Source of the DNA: Amycolatopsis sp. QT-25
Lineage (GTDB): Bacteria; Actinomycetota; Actinomycetes; Mycobacteriales; Pseudonocardiaceae
Direction of reading: 5' to 3'
DNA: 64,000 nucleotides
Assembly: GCF_029369745.1 (NCBI RefSeq)
Contig: NZ_CP120210.1
Span: 7,564,001-7,628,000, forward strand
In this document: piece after piece, positions 39,703 to 48,034 of the stretch
Position numbering within the stretch: position 1 is the stretch's first letter
Layout: each line of letters opens with the position of its first letter
The notes under the pieces: model-generated
What the model was told of the DNA's origin: nothing
The model's database searches: none
What the model saw: only the letters and a program-made list of their open reading frames with translations
Made by a program: the position numbers and the translations under genes

Positions 39703-40932
39703 ATGACCGGACCCACCGACCTGCCCACCCTCCCCGATGCGCGCTTCGCCGGATTGCTGGAGGAAGCCCGCGCGCTCCAGACGAAAACCGTAGAGCTCCG
39801 CCGGGAGATCCACCGGAATCCGGAGCTCGGTCTCCACTTGCCGAAAACCCAGGCCTCGATCAAGGCCGCCCTCGAAGGCCTGCCGCTGGAGATCACCGAG
39901 GGCAGATCGACCACCTCGCTGACCGCCGTCCTCCGCGGCGGGAAGCCCGGTCCGGCGATCCTGCTCCGCGGTGACATGGACGCGTTGCCGCTGCAGGAGG
40001 ACACCGGCGTCGACTTCACCTCCGACGAAGACGGCGTGATGCACGCGTGCGGGCACGACACCCATGTCGCGATGCTGGCGTCGGCCGCGCGGCTGCTCAG
40101 CGAGCACGTCGACGAGCTGGCCGGCTCGGTGGTGTTCATGTTCCAGCCCGGCGAGGAAGGCGAGCACGGCGCCCGCCACATGATCCACGAGGGCGTGCTC
40201 GACGCCGCGGGCGAGCGCGTCGAAAAGGCGTTCGGCCTCCACATCTTCACCTCGGCCGCGTCCGGTGTCGTGCAGACGCGGCCCGGCCCGATCATGGCGT
40301 CGGCGAACAGCTTCCACGTGAAGGTCACCGGCAGGGGCGGGCACGGCTCGGCACCGCATCAGGCGATCGACCCGGTGCCCGCGGCGGCCGCGATGGTGAG
40401 CGCGCTGCAGACGATGGTGACCCGCAAGGTGAGCGTGTTCGACCCGGCGGTGGTCTCGGTCACCCGCATCGAGGCCGGGACGACGACGAACATCATCCCG
40501 GAGACGGCGTTCCTGGAGGGCACGATCCGCACGCTGTCCGACCGGACGCAAGCGTACGTGCGCGAGGAACTGCCGAAGGTCTGTGAAGCGGTCGGAGCCG
40601 CGCACGGCGTGCGGGTGAGCGCCGAAGTCGTCGCCGGCTACCCGGTCACGGTGAACGATCCACTGGTCGCGGCGCGCGTGCTGGAGCTGGCGGCCGAGGT
40701 GCTCGGCGCCCGCAACGCCGAGGCCATGGAGAACCCGGTGATGGGTGCGGAGGACTTCTCCTACGTCCTGCAGCGAGTTCCGGGCGCGTTCGCGTTCCTC
40801 GGCGCCCGCCCGGCCGGTGTCGAGGAGGACAAGGCGGAGGCGAACCACTCGAACCGCGTGATCTTCGACGAGGACGCGATGGCCAGCGGCGTCGCGATGT
40901 ACGCCGCCTTCGCCTTGGACGCGCTGCGATAG
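39703..40932 (+). CDS. M20 family amidohydrolase/peptidase
   Basis: 409 residues from ATG 39703. Metal site: HACGHDTHVAML with Asp following, then FQPGEEGEHGARHMI with catalytic Glu, and HIFTSAA. The dimerisation domain contains GRGGHGSAPHQAIDPVPAAA. Most similar in style to hippurate hydrolase, N-acyl-amino acid amidohydrolase and IAA-amino-acid hydrolase; substrate undefined. A heme-degrading-domain gene follows 33 bp downstream. Confidence 0.93.
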   Translation: MTGPTDLPTLPDARFAGLLEEARALQTKTVELRREIHRNPELGLHLPKTQASIKAALEGLPLEITEGRSTTSLTAVLRGGKPGPAILLRGDMDALPLQEDTGVDFTSDEDGVMHACGHDTHVAMLASAARLLSEHVDELAGSVVFMFQPGEEGEHGARHMIHEGVLDAAGERVEKAFGLHIFTSAASGVVQTRPGPIMASANSFHVKVTGRGGHGSAPHQAIDPVPAAAAMVSALQTMVTRKVSVFDPAVVSVTRIEAGTTTNIIPETAFLEGTIRTLSDRTQAYVREELPKVCEAVGAAHGVRVSAEVVAGYPVTVNDPLVAARVLELAAEVLGARNAEAMENPVMGAEDFSYVLQRVPGAFAFLGARPAGVEEDKAEANHSNRVIFDEDAMASGVAMYAAFALDALR

Positions 40933-40965
40933 CCTTTATACAACAGTGTTGATTTAATAGGTGCC

Positions 40966-41436
40966 ATGAGCGATGACATCCTGGCCGTGCTGGCCGCGCA
41001 GGAGGAGCGCCTGGTCTTCCGCCGGTTCGACAACGAGACCGCGCTGGAGCTGGGCGCCCACCTGCTCGCGGCGGCACGGGACCGTGCCCTCCCGGTGACG
41101 ATCTCCGTGCGCCGCGGTGGGCAGCGGCTGTTCCACGCGGCCCTGCCGGGGACCTCGGCCGACAACGACGCGTGGATCGACCGCAAGAGCCGCGTCGTCG
41201 ACCGGTACGGGCACAGCTCGTTCCTCGTCGGCGAACGATTCCGCGCGAAGGGCACGACGTTCGAGGCCGGCTCCCGGCTGGACCCGGATCGGTACGCCGC
41301 ACACGGCGGCGTGTTCCCGGTGCTCGTCGAGGGCGTGGGCCAGGTCGGCACCGTCGGCGTCTCGGGGCTGCCCCAAGCCGACGATCACTCGTTCGTCGTC
41401 GAGCAGCTGGAAGCCTTCCTCGCCACACTGTCCTAA
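40966..41436 (+). CDS. UPF0303/HbpS-like heme-degrading domain protein
   Basis: 156 residues from ATG 40966. Sequence around ELGAHLLAAARDRALPVTIS, DRYGHSSFLVGER and AHGGVFPVLVEGVGQVGTVG is the conserved core of the GlcG/HbpS-like fold, annotated as heme-degrading or UPF0303. Relatives bind heme, but activity is not shown by the sequence alone. It is 33 bp after the M20 hydrolase and probably co-transcribed. Confidence 0.85.
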   Translation: MSDDILAVLAAQEERLVFRRFDNETALELGAHLLAAARDRALPVTISVRRGGQRLFHAALPGTSADNDAWIDRKSRVVDRYGHSSFLVGERFRAKGTTFEAGSRLDPDRYAAHGGVFPVLVEGVGQVGTVGVSGLPQADDHSFVVEQLEAFLATLS

Positions 41437-42038
41437 GTAGACCGTCCACGGGTTGTTCACGGGTGGACGACTCCGCGCGCGCCCGTCGTGAAGGAAACGT
41501 TGGCACAGCGGGGTTTGCCTGCCCGCTGTCCGCCCGCTGACGCACGGCGAAAGCGGTAAAGGCGCCGGGCTGCTCAAAGTGGGCCAACGCCAACGGTTTT
41601 CGAACCGTGTCCACGCCCGCCGAGGGTGGGCGTGGACACGGTGACAGGTCAGAGGTCTGGCCATCGACGATCGCGGCGTGGCCCTGATGGGCGCCTCGGG
41701 GCGCGCTGACGCGCGGCGGGCGGCTGCTCACCGGACGAAGCCGGCGGGACCATGAGCGCGAAAAACGATGTCTGGCCGGTGCTCCTGTCTCCGATCGAAA
41801 GCTCTCGACCGGATGGAACCGGGGGAAATTTCCCTCGATGTCTCCGACTGTACGCCAGATCATGCTGCTTCGGTGAATTGCTTCCGCTCCGCCGCCGTGG
41901 GACGCTGGGGGAAGACCACGGATCGACCGTGGCGTGTTGTGGTACCAGTGCCCTTTCTCGGCCTAACCAGACCCCTCCGGTTTTCTGAGCCCGTTGCTGG
42001 ATCGCCCACTTTCACGAGACCAGAACGGTGTGATTCCC
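41437..42038. other. 602-bp gap between HbpS-like and desaturase genes
   Basis: A perfect 15-bp hairpin ACCGTGTCCACGCCC (41604-41618) with 41628-41642 and a 9-base loop is the clearest structure and may terminate the upstream unit. No open frame in either direction has convincing protein character. The desaturase promoter should lie in the last 150 bp, which are relatively AT-richer. Confidence 0.5.
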
Positions 42039-43064
42039 ATGACCTCCACACAGACGAGGCAGGGCAGCGACTTCGCTGACCTGTCCGCCCTCGTCAAGGA
42101 CGTCGGTCTCCTCGACCGGCGGCACAAGTACTACGCGATGAAGATCGCCTTGAACCTGCTCGCTTTCGCGGGCGGCTGGGTCGCCTTCGCGCATCTCGGC
42201 GACTCCTGGTGGCAACTGTTCCTCGCCGCGTTCTTCGCGATGATGTTCACGCAGCTGTCCTTCATCGGCCACGACGCGGGACACAAGCAGATCTTCCGCG
42301 GCCGCAAGGCGAACGACATCACCGGTTTCGTCCACGGTGGACTGACCGGGCTCAGCTACGGCTGGTGGATCGGCACGCACACCCGTCACCACGCCAATCC
42401 CAACCACGAGGACGAGGATCCGGACGTCAACCTCGCCGCGCTGATCTTCACCAAGGCCCAAGGCACCGAACGGCGTGGTTTCCTGCGCTGGATGGCGAAA
42501 TACCAGGCGTTCCTGTTCTTCCCGCTGCTGTTGCTGGAAGGCCTGAACCTGCACGTCTCGAGCGTGACGGCGATCTTCCAGCGCGGCTTCAAGCGGCGGA
42601 AGCTCGAAGCCGCGCTGATGCTGGCCCACGTCGCCGCCTACCTGACAGCCGTGTTCGTGGTCCTCTCGCCCGGTGTCGGCTTCGCTTTCATCGCCGTGCA
42701 CCAGTGCCTTTGGGGCGTGTACATGGGCTGCTCGTTCGCCCCGAACCACAAGGGCATGCCGACGCTGTCGGCCGGGCACAAGCTCGACTTCCTGCGCAAA
42801 CAGGTGCTCACCTCGCGCAACGTACGCGGTGGCCCGGTCGTGGACTTCGCGCTCGGCGGGCTCAACTACCAGATCGAGCACCACCTCTTCCCGAGCATGG
42901 CGCGGCCGAACCTCAAGCACGCGCAGGTGATCGTGCGGGAGTTCTGCGCGAAGCACGGCATCGACTACGCGCAGTGTGGCTGGGCGGCGTCCTACGGGTA
43001 CGTCCTCCGGCATCTGCACGAGGTAGGGGCGCCGTTGCGCGGTCACCCGGTGGCGGCACGATGA
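42039..43064 (+). CDS. Membrane fatty acid desaturase
   Basis: 341 residues from ATG 42039. The three His boxes are present: HDAGH, HTRHHANPNHEDEDPD and QIEHHLFPSM, ligating a di-iron centre. About four hydrophobic segments. Such acyl-lipid/acyl-CoA desaturases introduce a double bond in membrane fatty acids using oxygen and an electron donor. Its stop overlaps the start of a 59-residue Cys-rich protein (ATGA). No ferredoxin or reductase gene is adjacent. Confidence 0.95.
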   Translation: MTSTQTRQGSDFADLSALVKDVGLLDRRHKYYAMKIALNLLAFAGGWVAFAHLGDSWWQLFLAAFFAMMFTQLSFIGHDAGHKQIFRGRKANDITGFVHGGLTGLSYGWWIGTHTRHHANPNHEDEDPDVNLAALIFTKAQGTERRGFLRWMAKYQAFLFFPLLLLEGLNLHVSSVTAIFQRGFKRRKLEAALMLAHVAAYLTAVFVVLSPGVGFAFIAVHQCLWGVYMGCSFAPNHKGMPTLSAGHKLDFLRKQVLTSRNVRGGPVVDFALGGLNYQIEHHLFPSMARPNLKHAQVIVREFCAKHGIDYAQCGWAASYGYVLRHLHEVGAPLRGHPVAAR

Positions 43065-43240
43065 CCTCCGTCCGCTCCCTCGGCGACGTGGCCGAGCCCG
43101 CCGCCGACGACCGGTGCCCGAACTGCCCGCATCCGCTGTCCGCCCACGACGCGATCGCCCGCCGCTTCTGCACCGCGACCGCGGCCGGCGGATTCAGCCG
43201 CGGCTGCACCTGTGCCACGAAACCCGAAACAACCGAATAG
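43061..43240 (+). CDS. Cys-rich zinc-ribbon-like microprotein coupled to desaturase
   Basis: 59 residues, ATG 43061 overlapping the desaturase stop by 4 bp. Cys pairs CPNCPHP and GCTC, with another Cys in RRFCTATAAGG and a His, could form a zinc site. No known family; the coupling suggests it works with or regulates the desaturase, for example as electron or metal partner. This is inference. Confidence 0.7.
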   Translation: MTSVRSLGDVAEPAADDRCPNCPHPLSAHDAIARRFCTATAAGGFSRGCTCATKPETTE

Positions 43241-43249
43241 AGGATCACC

Positions 43250-43408
43250 ATGAACGCCGACACCACCCCCGTTTCCCGGTACGAGATCCGGGTCGACACC
43301 GTGAAGAAGATCGTGAACGAACACACCGACCTCGACAACGAGGCCGCGTTCGCCCTGGCCGTGCACATGGTGCGGGCGCTCGACACCGTTCCGGAGCCCG
43401 TCCGCTAG
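43250..43408 (+). CDS. 52-residue microprotein of desaturase operon
   Basis: ATG 43250 to TAG 43406-43408, with AGAGGA upstream. The sequence begins MNADTTPVSRYEIRVDTVKK and contains a long helix (NEAAFALAVHMVRALDTV). Shorter than typical ORF cut-offs. It is 9 bp after the Cys-rich protein, so the three genes form an operon. No family recognised. Confidence 0.65.
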   Translation: MNADTTPVSRYEIRVDTVKKIVNEHTDLDNEAAFALAVHMVRALDTVPEPVR

Positions 43409-43549
43409 CGGTGTGGCGCCGGTTACCCGCGCGTTAACAAGGCGTCAGCGAGCCCCCGGAACGCGTCAGGGACACGTTGGCGGCGCGGCCGGGCCGGGTC
43501 GATCGGAGTTGTGCTGATGAGGCACTGACCGATCGACGCGGAGGTAACC

Positions 43550-44893
43550 GTGACGCTCAGCGAGCTCCTGCCCAGCCTCGGCTGCGAGGCCGCCGACCAT
43601 CTCGAACCCGGGGTCTGGCCACGGAGCACCCGGCTCGGGGACGGCGGGGAACTGCTGTTCGCCGGCGCGCCGGTGTCCCACCTCGCCGCGAGGTTCGGGA
43701 CACCGGCGTACCTGCTCGACGAGGACGAAGTCCGCCAGAACGCCCGCGCGTACCGCCGGGCGCTGCCCGACGCCGAAGTGGCGTACGCGAGCAAGGCGCT
43801 GTGCACCCGCGCCGTGCTGCGCTGGATCGCCGAAGAAGGACTCTCCCTCGACACCTGCTCGGCGGGCGAGATCGCGGTGGCTCGGTCGGTCGGCTTCCCC
43901 GCCGAGCGGATCCTGCTGCACGGCAACGCGAAGACCCCCGAAGACCTCAAGGCGGCGCTGTCCTACGGCGTCCGCCGCATCGTGGTGGACTCGCTCGACG
44001 AGATCGAGCAGCTCGGCGCGCTGACCACCGGCGCGCAGCAGGTGCTGATCCGTGTGACCCCCGACGTCGCGGCGGGGACGCACGCGGCGATCACCACCGG
44101 CACCGAAGGCCAGAAGTTCGGCTTCTCGCTGCGAGAGGAGGTCCGCGACAATCTGGGCCGGGCCGTCTCCGCGGTGCTCGCGCAACCAGGGCTCCGCCTG
44201 GCCGGTCTGCACTGCCACCTCGGTTCGCAGGTGTCACGGGTCGATTTCTACGAACTGGCCGCCCGCAAAATGATCGGGGTGCTGGCCGCGCTCCGCGAAA
44301 CCCACGGCGTCACTCTGCGGGAACTGGATCTCGGCGGCGGGCACGCCGTGCGTTATCTGCCCGGCGACACGGGTTTCGACATCGACGGATATGTGCGCCG
44401 TCTGCGTGTCGCGCTCGCTTACGAATGCTCTTCGCACGCTTTCCCGTCGCCGAAACTGACGATCGAGCCGGGCCGCGCGATCGTCGGCCCGGCGGGGATC
44501 ACCGTGTACCGGGTTTGCGCGGTGAAACGCGGTTCGCGCACCTTCGTCGCCGTCGACGGCGGGATGAGCGACAACGCGCGGCCCGCGCTCTACGGGGCGG
44601 CGTACACCGCGCGCCTGATCGGCAGGCGCAGCCGGGCGGCACGGCGGCCGATGACGGTGGTCGGACGGCACTGCGAATCGGGCGACGTCCTCGCCGACGG
44701 GCTCTCGCTCCCCGACGACGTCCACCCCGGCGATCTGCTCGCCGTTCCGTGCACCGGGGCCTATCACCACTCGCTCGCGTCGAATTACAACCTCGTCGGC
44801 AGGCCGCCGGTCGTCGGCGTCTCCCGCGGTACCGCGACCCTGCTCGTCCGCCGGGAAACCGAGGAAGACCTGCTGAAACGCGACCTCGGCTGA
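43550..44893 (+). CDS. Diaminopimelate decarboxylase-like PLP enzyme
   Basis: 447 residues from GTG 43550 with GGAGGTAA upstream. The PLP lysine (K82 in VAYASKALCT), HCHLGSQVS, ELDLGGGHA, IEPGRAIVG and late CESGDVL Cys/Glu are all in LysA order. It has an unusual 40-residue N-terminus. There is no lysine-pathway gene nearby, and the next gene is an Lrp regulator, so it could be a LysA paralogue used for amino-acid catabolism or a natural product. Substrate needs testing. Confidence 0.85.
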   Translation: MTLSELLPSLGCEAADHLEPGVWPRSTRLGDGGELLFAGAPVSHLAARFGTPAYLLDEDEVRQNARAYRRALPDAEVAYASKALCTRAVLRWIAEEGLSLDTCSAGEIAVARSVGFPAERILLHGNAKTPEDLKAALSYGVRRIVVDSLDEIEQLGALTTGAQQVLIRVTPDVAAGTHAAITTGTEGQKFGFSLREEVRDNLGRAVSAVLAQPGLRLAGLHCHLGSQVSRVDFYELAARKMIGVLAALRETHGVTLRELDLGGGHAVRYLPGDTGFDIDGYVRRLRVALAYECSSHAFPSPKLTIEPGRAIVGPAGITVYRVCAVKRGSRTFVAVDGGMSDNARPALYGAAYTARLIGRRSRAARRPMTVVGRHCESGDVLADGLSLPDDVHPGDLLAVPCTGAYHHSLASNYNLVGRPPVVGVSRGTATLLVRRETEEDLLKRDLG

Positions 44894-45061
44894 AGTGCCG
44901 TCCGAAAACCTCGGCACTTGGCCGGTCGTGCGACAGAATCCTCGGCTCGAAGGCATCGGAAAAGAGAATCGCGACAAACAACTTAACGGCGGTAGCATTC
45001 TGGACATTGATCGATACGCTGCGCGACAAGAATCACATGCCGAAACAAAGGGAGGGACGGC

Positions 45062-45556
45062 ATGGGTGACGAACCACGCGCGCAGATGGAGCAGCGCACA
45101 CCTAGAGGTTTGGACAATACCGATCGGACGTTGATCGCTTTACTGCAAGTCGACGGGCGGGCCTCGTTCACGGCCTTGGCCAAGGCCGTCGGACTGTCGG
45201 AGGGCGCCGTGCGGCAGCGGGTCCAGCGGCTGCTGCGGGACGAGACGATGCAGATCGTCGCGGTCACGGATCCGGCGAACGTCGGGCTCGGCCGTCAGGC
45301 GATGGTCGGGATCAGGGTCCACGGCGATCCACGAGCGGTCTCCGACCAGCTCTCCGGATTGCCGGACGTCCATTACGTCGTGCTGACCGCGGGAGGCTAC
45401 GACCTGCTCGCCGAGGTCGCCTGCCGGGACGACGAACACCTCTTGAGTGTGCTGAACGACGACATCCGGCCCATCCCGGGTGTCGTCAGCACCGAAACCT
45501 TGGTCTACCTGAAACTGGCAAAACAGACATATGCCTGGGGCAACCTGACCCGATGA
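45062..45556 (+). CDS. Lrp/AsnC family transcriptional regulator
   Basis: 164 residues from ATG 45062 (AGGGAGG upstream). HTH: LDNTDRTLIALLQVDGRASF, then ALAKAVGLSEGAVRQRVQRL; the RAM/ligand domain runs from about 70 (IVAVTDPANVGLGRQAMVGI) to the end. It probably senses an amino acid and controls the adjacent decarboxylase 168 bp upstream, which is inference from position. Confidence 0.92.
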   Translation: MGDEPRAQMEQRTPRGLDNTDRTLIALLQVDGRASFTALAKAVGLSEGAVRQRVQRLLRDETMQIVAVTDPANVGLGRQAMVGIRVHGDPRAVSDQLSGLPDVHYVVLTAGGYDLLAEVACRDDEHLLSVLNDDIRPIPGVVSTETLVYLKLAKQTYAWGNLTR

Positions 45557-45570
45557 ACGCGCCAACCGCG

Positions 45571-45620
45571 CCATGAGCGGTCCGTTCCCCGCGAATTTCG
45601 CGAGAACGGACCGGTCATGG
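45571..45620. terminator. Hairpin between Lrp and HelD genes
   Basis: 16-bp arms CCATGAGCGGTCCGTT (45571-45586) and 45605-45620 pair with one mismatch, and the 18-base interior contains CGCGAATTTCGCG, a further stem. Convergent terminator. Confidence 0.7.
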
Positions 45621-45634
45621 CACGCGGGTGGGAG

Positions 45635-47848
45635 TCAGACACAGCGCAGGTACGCGTCCGGGGTCCGCCGCCGGGTGTCGAGCCCGCGCAGCACGGCGGG
45701 CAGCGTCCCGCTGTACAAGACCCCGAGCCGCTGCGTCGCCCGTGTCAGCGCGACGTACAGTTCCGCCTCACCGCTCGGACCGTCCGCGAGGATCCGCTCC
45801 GGCTCCACCACCAGGACCGCGTCGTATTCCAGCCCCTTGGTGGCGGACGCCGGCACCGTGCCCGGCACGCCCGGCGGCCCGATCACGACCGAAGTCCCTT
45901 CACGCGCCGATTCCTCGCGGATGAACTCGGTGACGGCCGCTTCCCTGTCCCCAGTGTCCACTCCGGACAGTCGACGGGCCCACGGCCGCACTCCGCTCGA
46001 CCGCACCGAGTCCGGCGGAACGGCACCGGGCGCGAAACTCGCCAGCAGCGAGGCCGCCACCGCCATGATCTCCGACGGCGTCCGGTAGTTGACGGTCAGT
46101 TTCCGGTGGACCCACCGGTCGGCGACGTACCGGGAGAGCATCGCGTCCCACGACCGCGCGCCGGACGGCGACCGCCGCTGCGCGAGATCCCCGACGACGG
46201 TGAACGACCGGCTGGGACAACGCCGCATCAGCACCCGCCAGTCCATTTCGGACAGTTCCTGTGCTTCGTCGACCACGACGTGGCCATAGGTCCATTCCCG
46301 GTCGGCGGCGGCGCGTTCGGCCAGCTCCCGGTCGTCGCGTTCGGCGAACCGGTCCGCCAGCTCCTCCGCCATCAGCAAGTCCGTCGGCCGGAGCGCGAAT
46401 TCGTAATCGTCGTGGTCGTCCTCGACCTCGACGATTTCCAGCACCCGCTCGGCGTATTCCTTCCGTGCCAGCCGCTCCCGTTCCGCCGCCCGGCGTTCGG
46501 CGGTGCGGTCCCGGCCGAGCAGTTCGACGGCCTCGTCCAGCAACGGCACGTCGGACACCGTCCACGCGTCGGCGTCCTCGCGGAACAGCGCCGGATCGGC
46601 CCCCGCCGCCCGCAATCGCTCCGGCGAGGCGTAGAGGTCGGCGAGCAGCCGCTGCGGCGTCAGCACCGGCCAGAGGCGGTCGAGTACCGTGCGGAGCTTC
46701 CCGCTGGCTTCCAAGTCGCGCCGCGCGTTCTTCACCATCTCCGGGCGCGTGTGCTCGTCGTCGCGCGGCAGCCAGCCCGCGCCGAGCCGATCGACCGCGC
46801 GCTTGGCGAGCGCGGCGATCACCTCCCGCTCGAAGACGGGCCGCGCCTCGTTGTGCAGCAGGCCGCTCTCCCTTGCCACCGCCCGCGCGGCGGCCACGAT
46901 CTCGGCGTCCAGCGGCACGGTGACGTCGTCGAGTTCGATCGGCTCGGCCTCGGCCGGTAGTTCCTGCCGGTCCGCCACCGCCGCCGAAAGCACGTCCAGG
47001 ATCGCCAACGAGCCCTTGAGCCGCTGGACCGGTGGCGGGTCCTCGCGTTCGGTGCGCAGCCCGGCGACGAGGTCACCGGTCGTCGCGAAGACGACGCTGG
47101 TCTCACCGAGCGACGGCAGGACCCGGCCGATGTGGTCGAGGAAGCCGCTGCTGGGCCCGACCACGAGCACGCCGCGGCGTTCCATGCGCTCCCGTTTCGT
47201 GTACAGCAGGTACGCCACCCGGTGCAGCGCCACCGCCGTCTTCCCGGTGCCGGGGCCGCCCTCCACGACCACGACGCCCGCGTGGGCCAGCCGGATGATC
47301 TCGTCCTGCTCGGCCTGGATCGTCGCGACGATGTCCCGCATCCCCTCGCCACGTGGCGCGTTGACCGCGGCCAGCAGCGCGACGTCACCCCGTTCCCCCG
47401 TCGATTCCGGACGGCCGAAGACCTCGTCGGTGAAGTCGAGCACGTCACGCCCGAGGGTGCGGAATTGGCGGCGCCGGGACATTCCTTCCGGGGACGCGCC
47501 CGTCGCGCAGTAGAACGCGCGCGACGCCGGCGCCCGCCAGTCCAGCACCAACGGTTCGTAGTCGTTCTCCTCGTCGAAAAGGCCGATCCGGCCGACATAC
47601 CTCCGCTCTCCCGAAAGGGCGTCCAACCGGCCGAAACAAAGGCCCTCGTCGGCGATCTTCAGCCTGGCCATCTCATGCGCCTTGGCGCCGACCGAGACCT
47701 CACGGTCGGAAAGCGCGAGGCCTTCTCCCCGCAGCGCACCGGCATACGCCTCCTTCACCCGCGCGCGTTCGGCGTCCAGCCGCCCGTAGAGCGACGCGAC
47801 ATACTGCCGTTCGGACCGCAATTCCTCGTCGTACTGCTGGTTTGACAA
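45635..47848 (-). CDS. HelD-type UvrD-like helicase (RNA polymerase recycling factor family)
   Basis: 737 residues from TTG 47846-47848, preferred because GAGGGGAA lies just upstream; a longer ATG start would begin MCCQSNRCEGN without a site. N-terminal coiled coil (QYDEELRSERQYVASLYGRL) is typical of the HelD clamp arm that enters the RNA polymerase channel. Walker A GGPGTGKTAVALHRVAYLL, Walker B VVVDEAQELSEMDWRVL and QxGD-type VVGDLAQ show an SF1 NTPase. HelD removes stalled RNA polymerase and can confer rifamycin tolerance in relatives. Convergent with Lrp. Confidence 0.88.
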   Translation of the reverse strand: MSNQQYDEELRSERQYVASLYGRLDAERARVKEAYAGALRGEGLALSDREVSVGAKAHEMARLKIADEGLCFGRLDALSGERRYVGRIGLFDEENDYEPLVLDWRAPASRAFYCATGASPEGMSRRRQFRTLGRDVLDFTDEVFGRPESTGERGDVALLAAVNAPRGEGMRDIVATIQAEQDEIIRLAHAGVVVVEGGPGTGKTAVALHRVAYLLYTKRERMERRGVLVVGPSSGFLDHIGRVLPSLGETSVVFATTGDLVAGLRTEREDPPPVQRLKGSLAILDVLSAAVADRQELPAEAEPIELDDVTVPLDAEIVAAARAVARESGLLHNEARPVFEREVIAALAKRAVDRLGAGWLPRDDEHTRPEMVKNARRDLEASGKLRTVLDRLWPVLTPQRLLADLYASPERLRAAGADPALFREDADAWTVSDVPLLDEAVELLGRDRTAERRAAERERLARKEYAERVLEIVEVEDDHDDYEFALRPTDLLMAEELADRFAERDDRELAERAAADREWTYGHVVVDEAQELSEMDWRVLMRRCPSRSFTVVGDLAQRRSPSGARSWDAMLSRYVADRWVHRKLTVNYRTPSEIMAVAASLLASFAPGAVPPDSVRSSGVRPWARRLSGVDTGDREAAVTEFIREESAREGTSVVIGPPGVPGTVPASATKGLEYDAVLVVEPERILADGPSGEAELYVALTRATQRLGVLYSGTLPAVLRGLDTRRRTPDAYLRCV

Positions 47849-48034
47849 GTTCCCCTCACAGCGGTTAGACTGACAACACATTCGGCGTACTGATCAGTGA
47901 TTCTGGTTCAGGCGCCGATTTTCCATTGTCCACCACTTGTCAAGAGGGGCCGGTATTCCGCCGGAAACGGCGGTGCGCGACAATGGTGACAATGGTGACG
48001 AGGATCCACCATTACCGCGCACCGTCCGGAGCAT

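Noticed and set aside
40646-41863. 405-residue minus-strand frame over the heme-domain gene
   Set aside because: No recognisable domain, Pro/Arg-rich; the plus-strand gene is clear.
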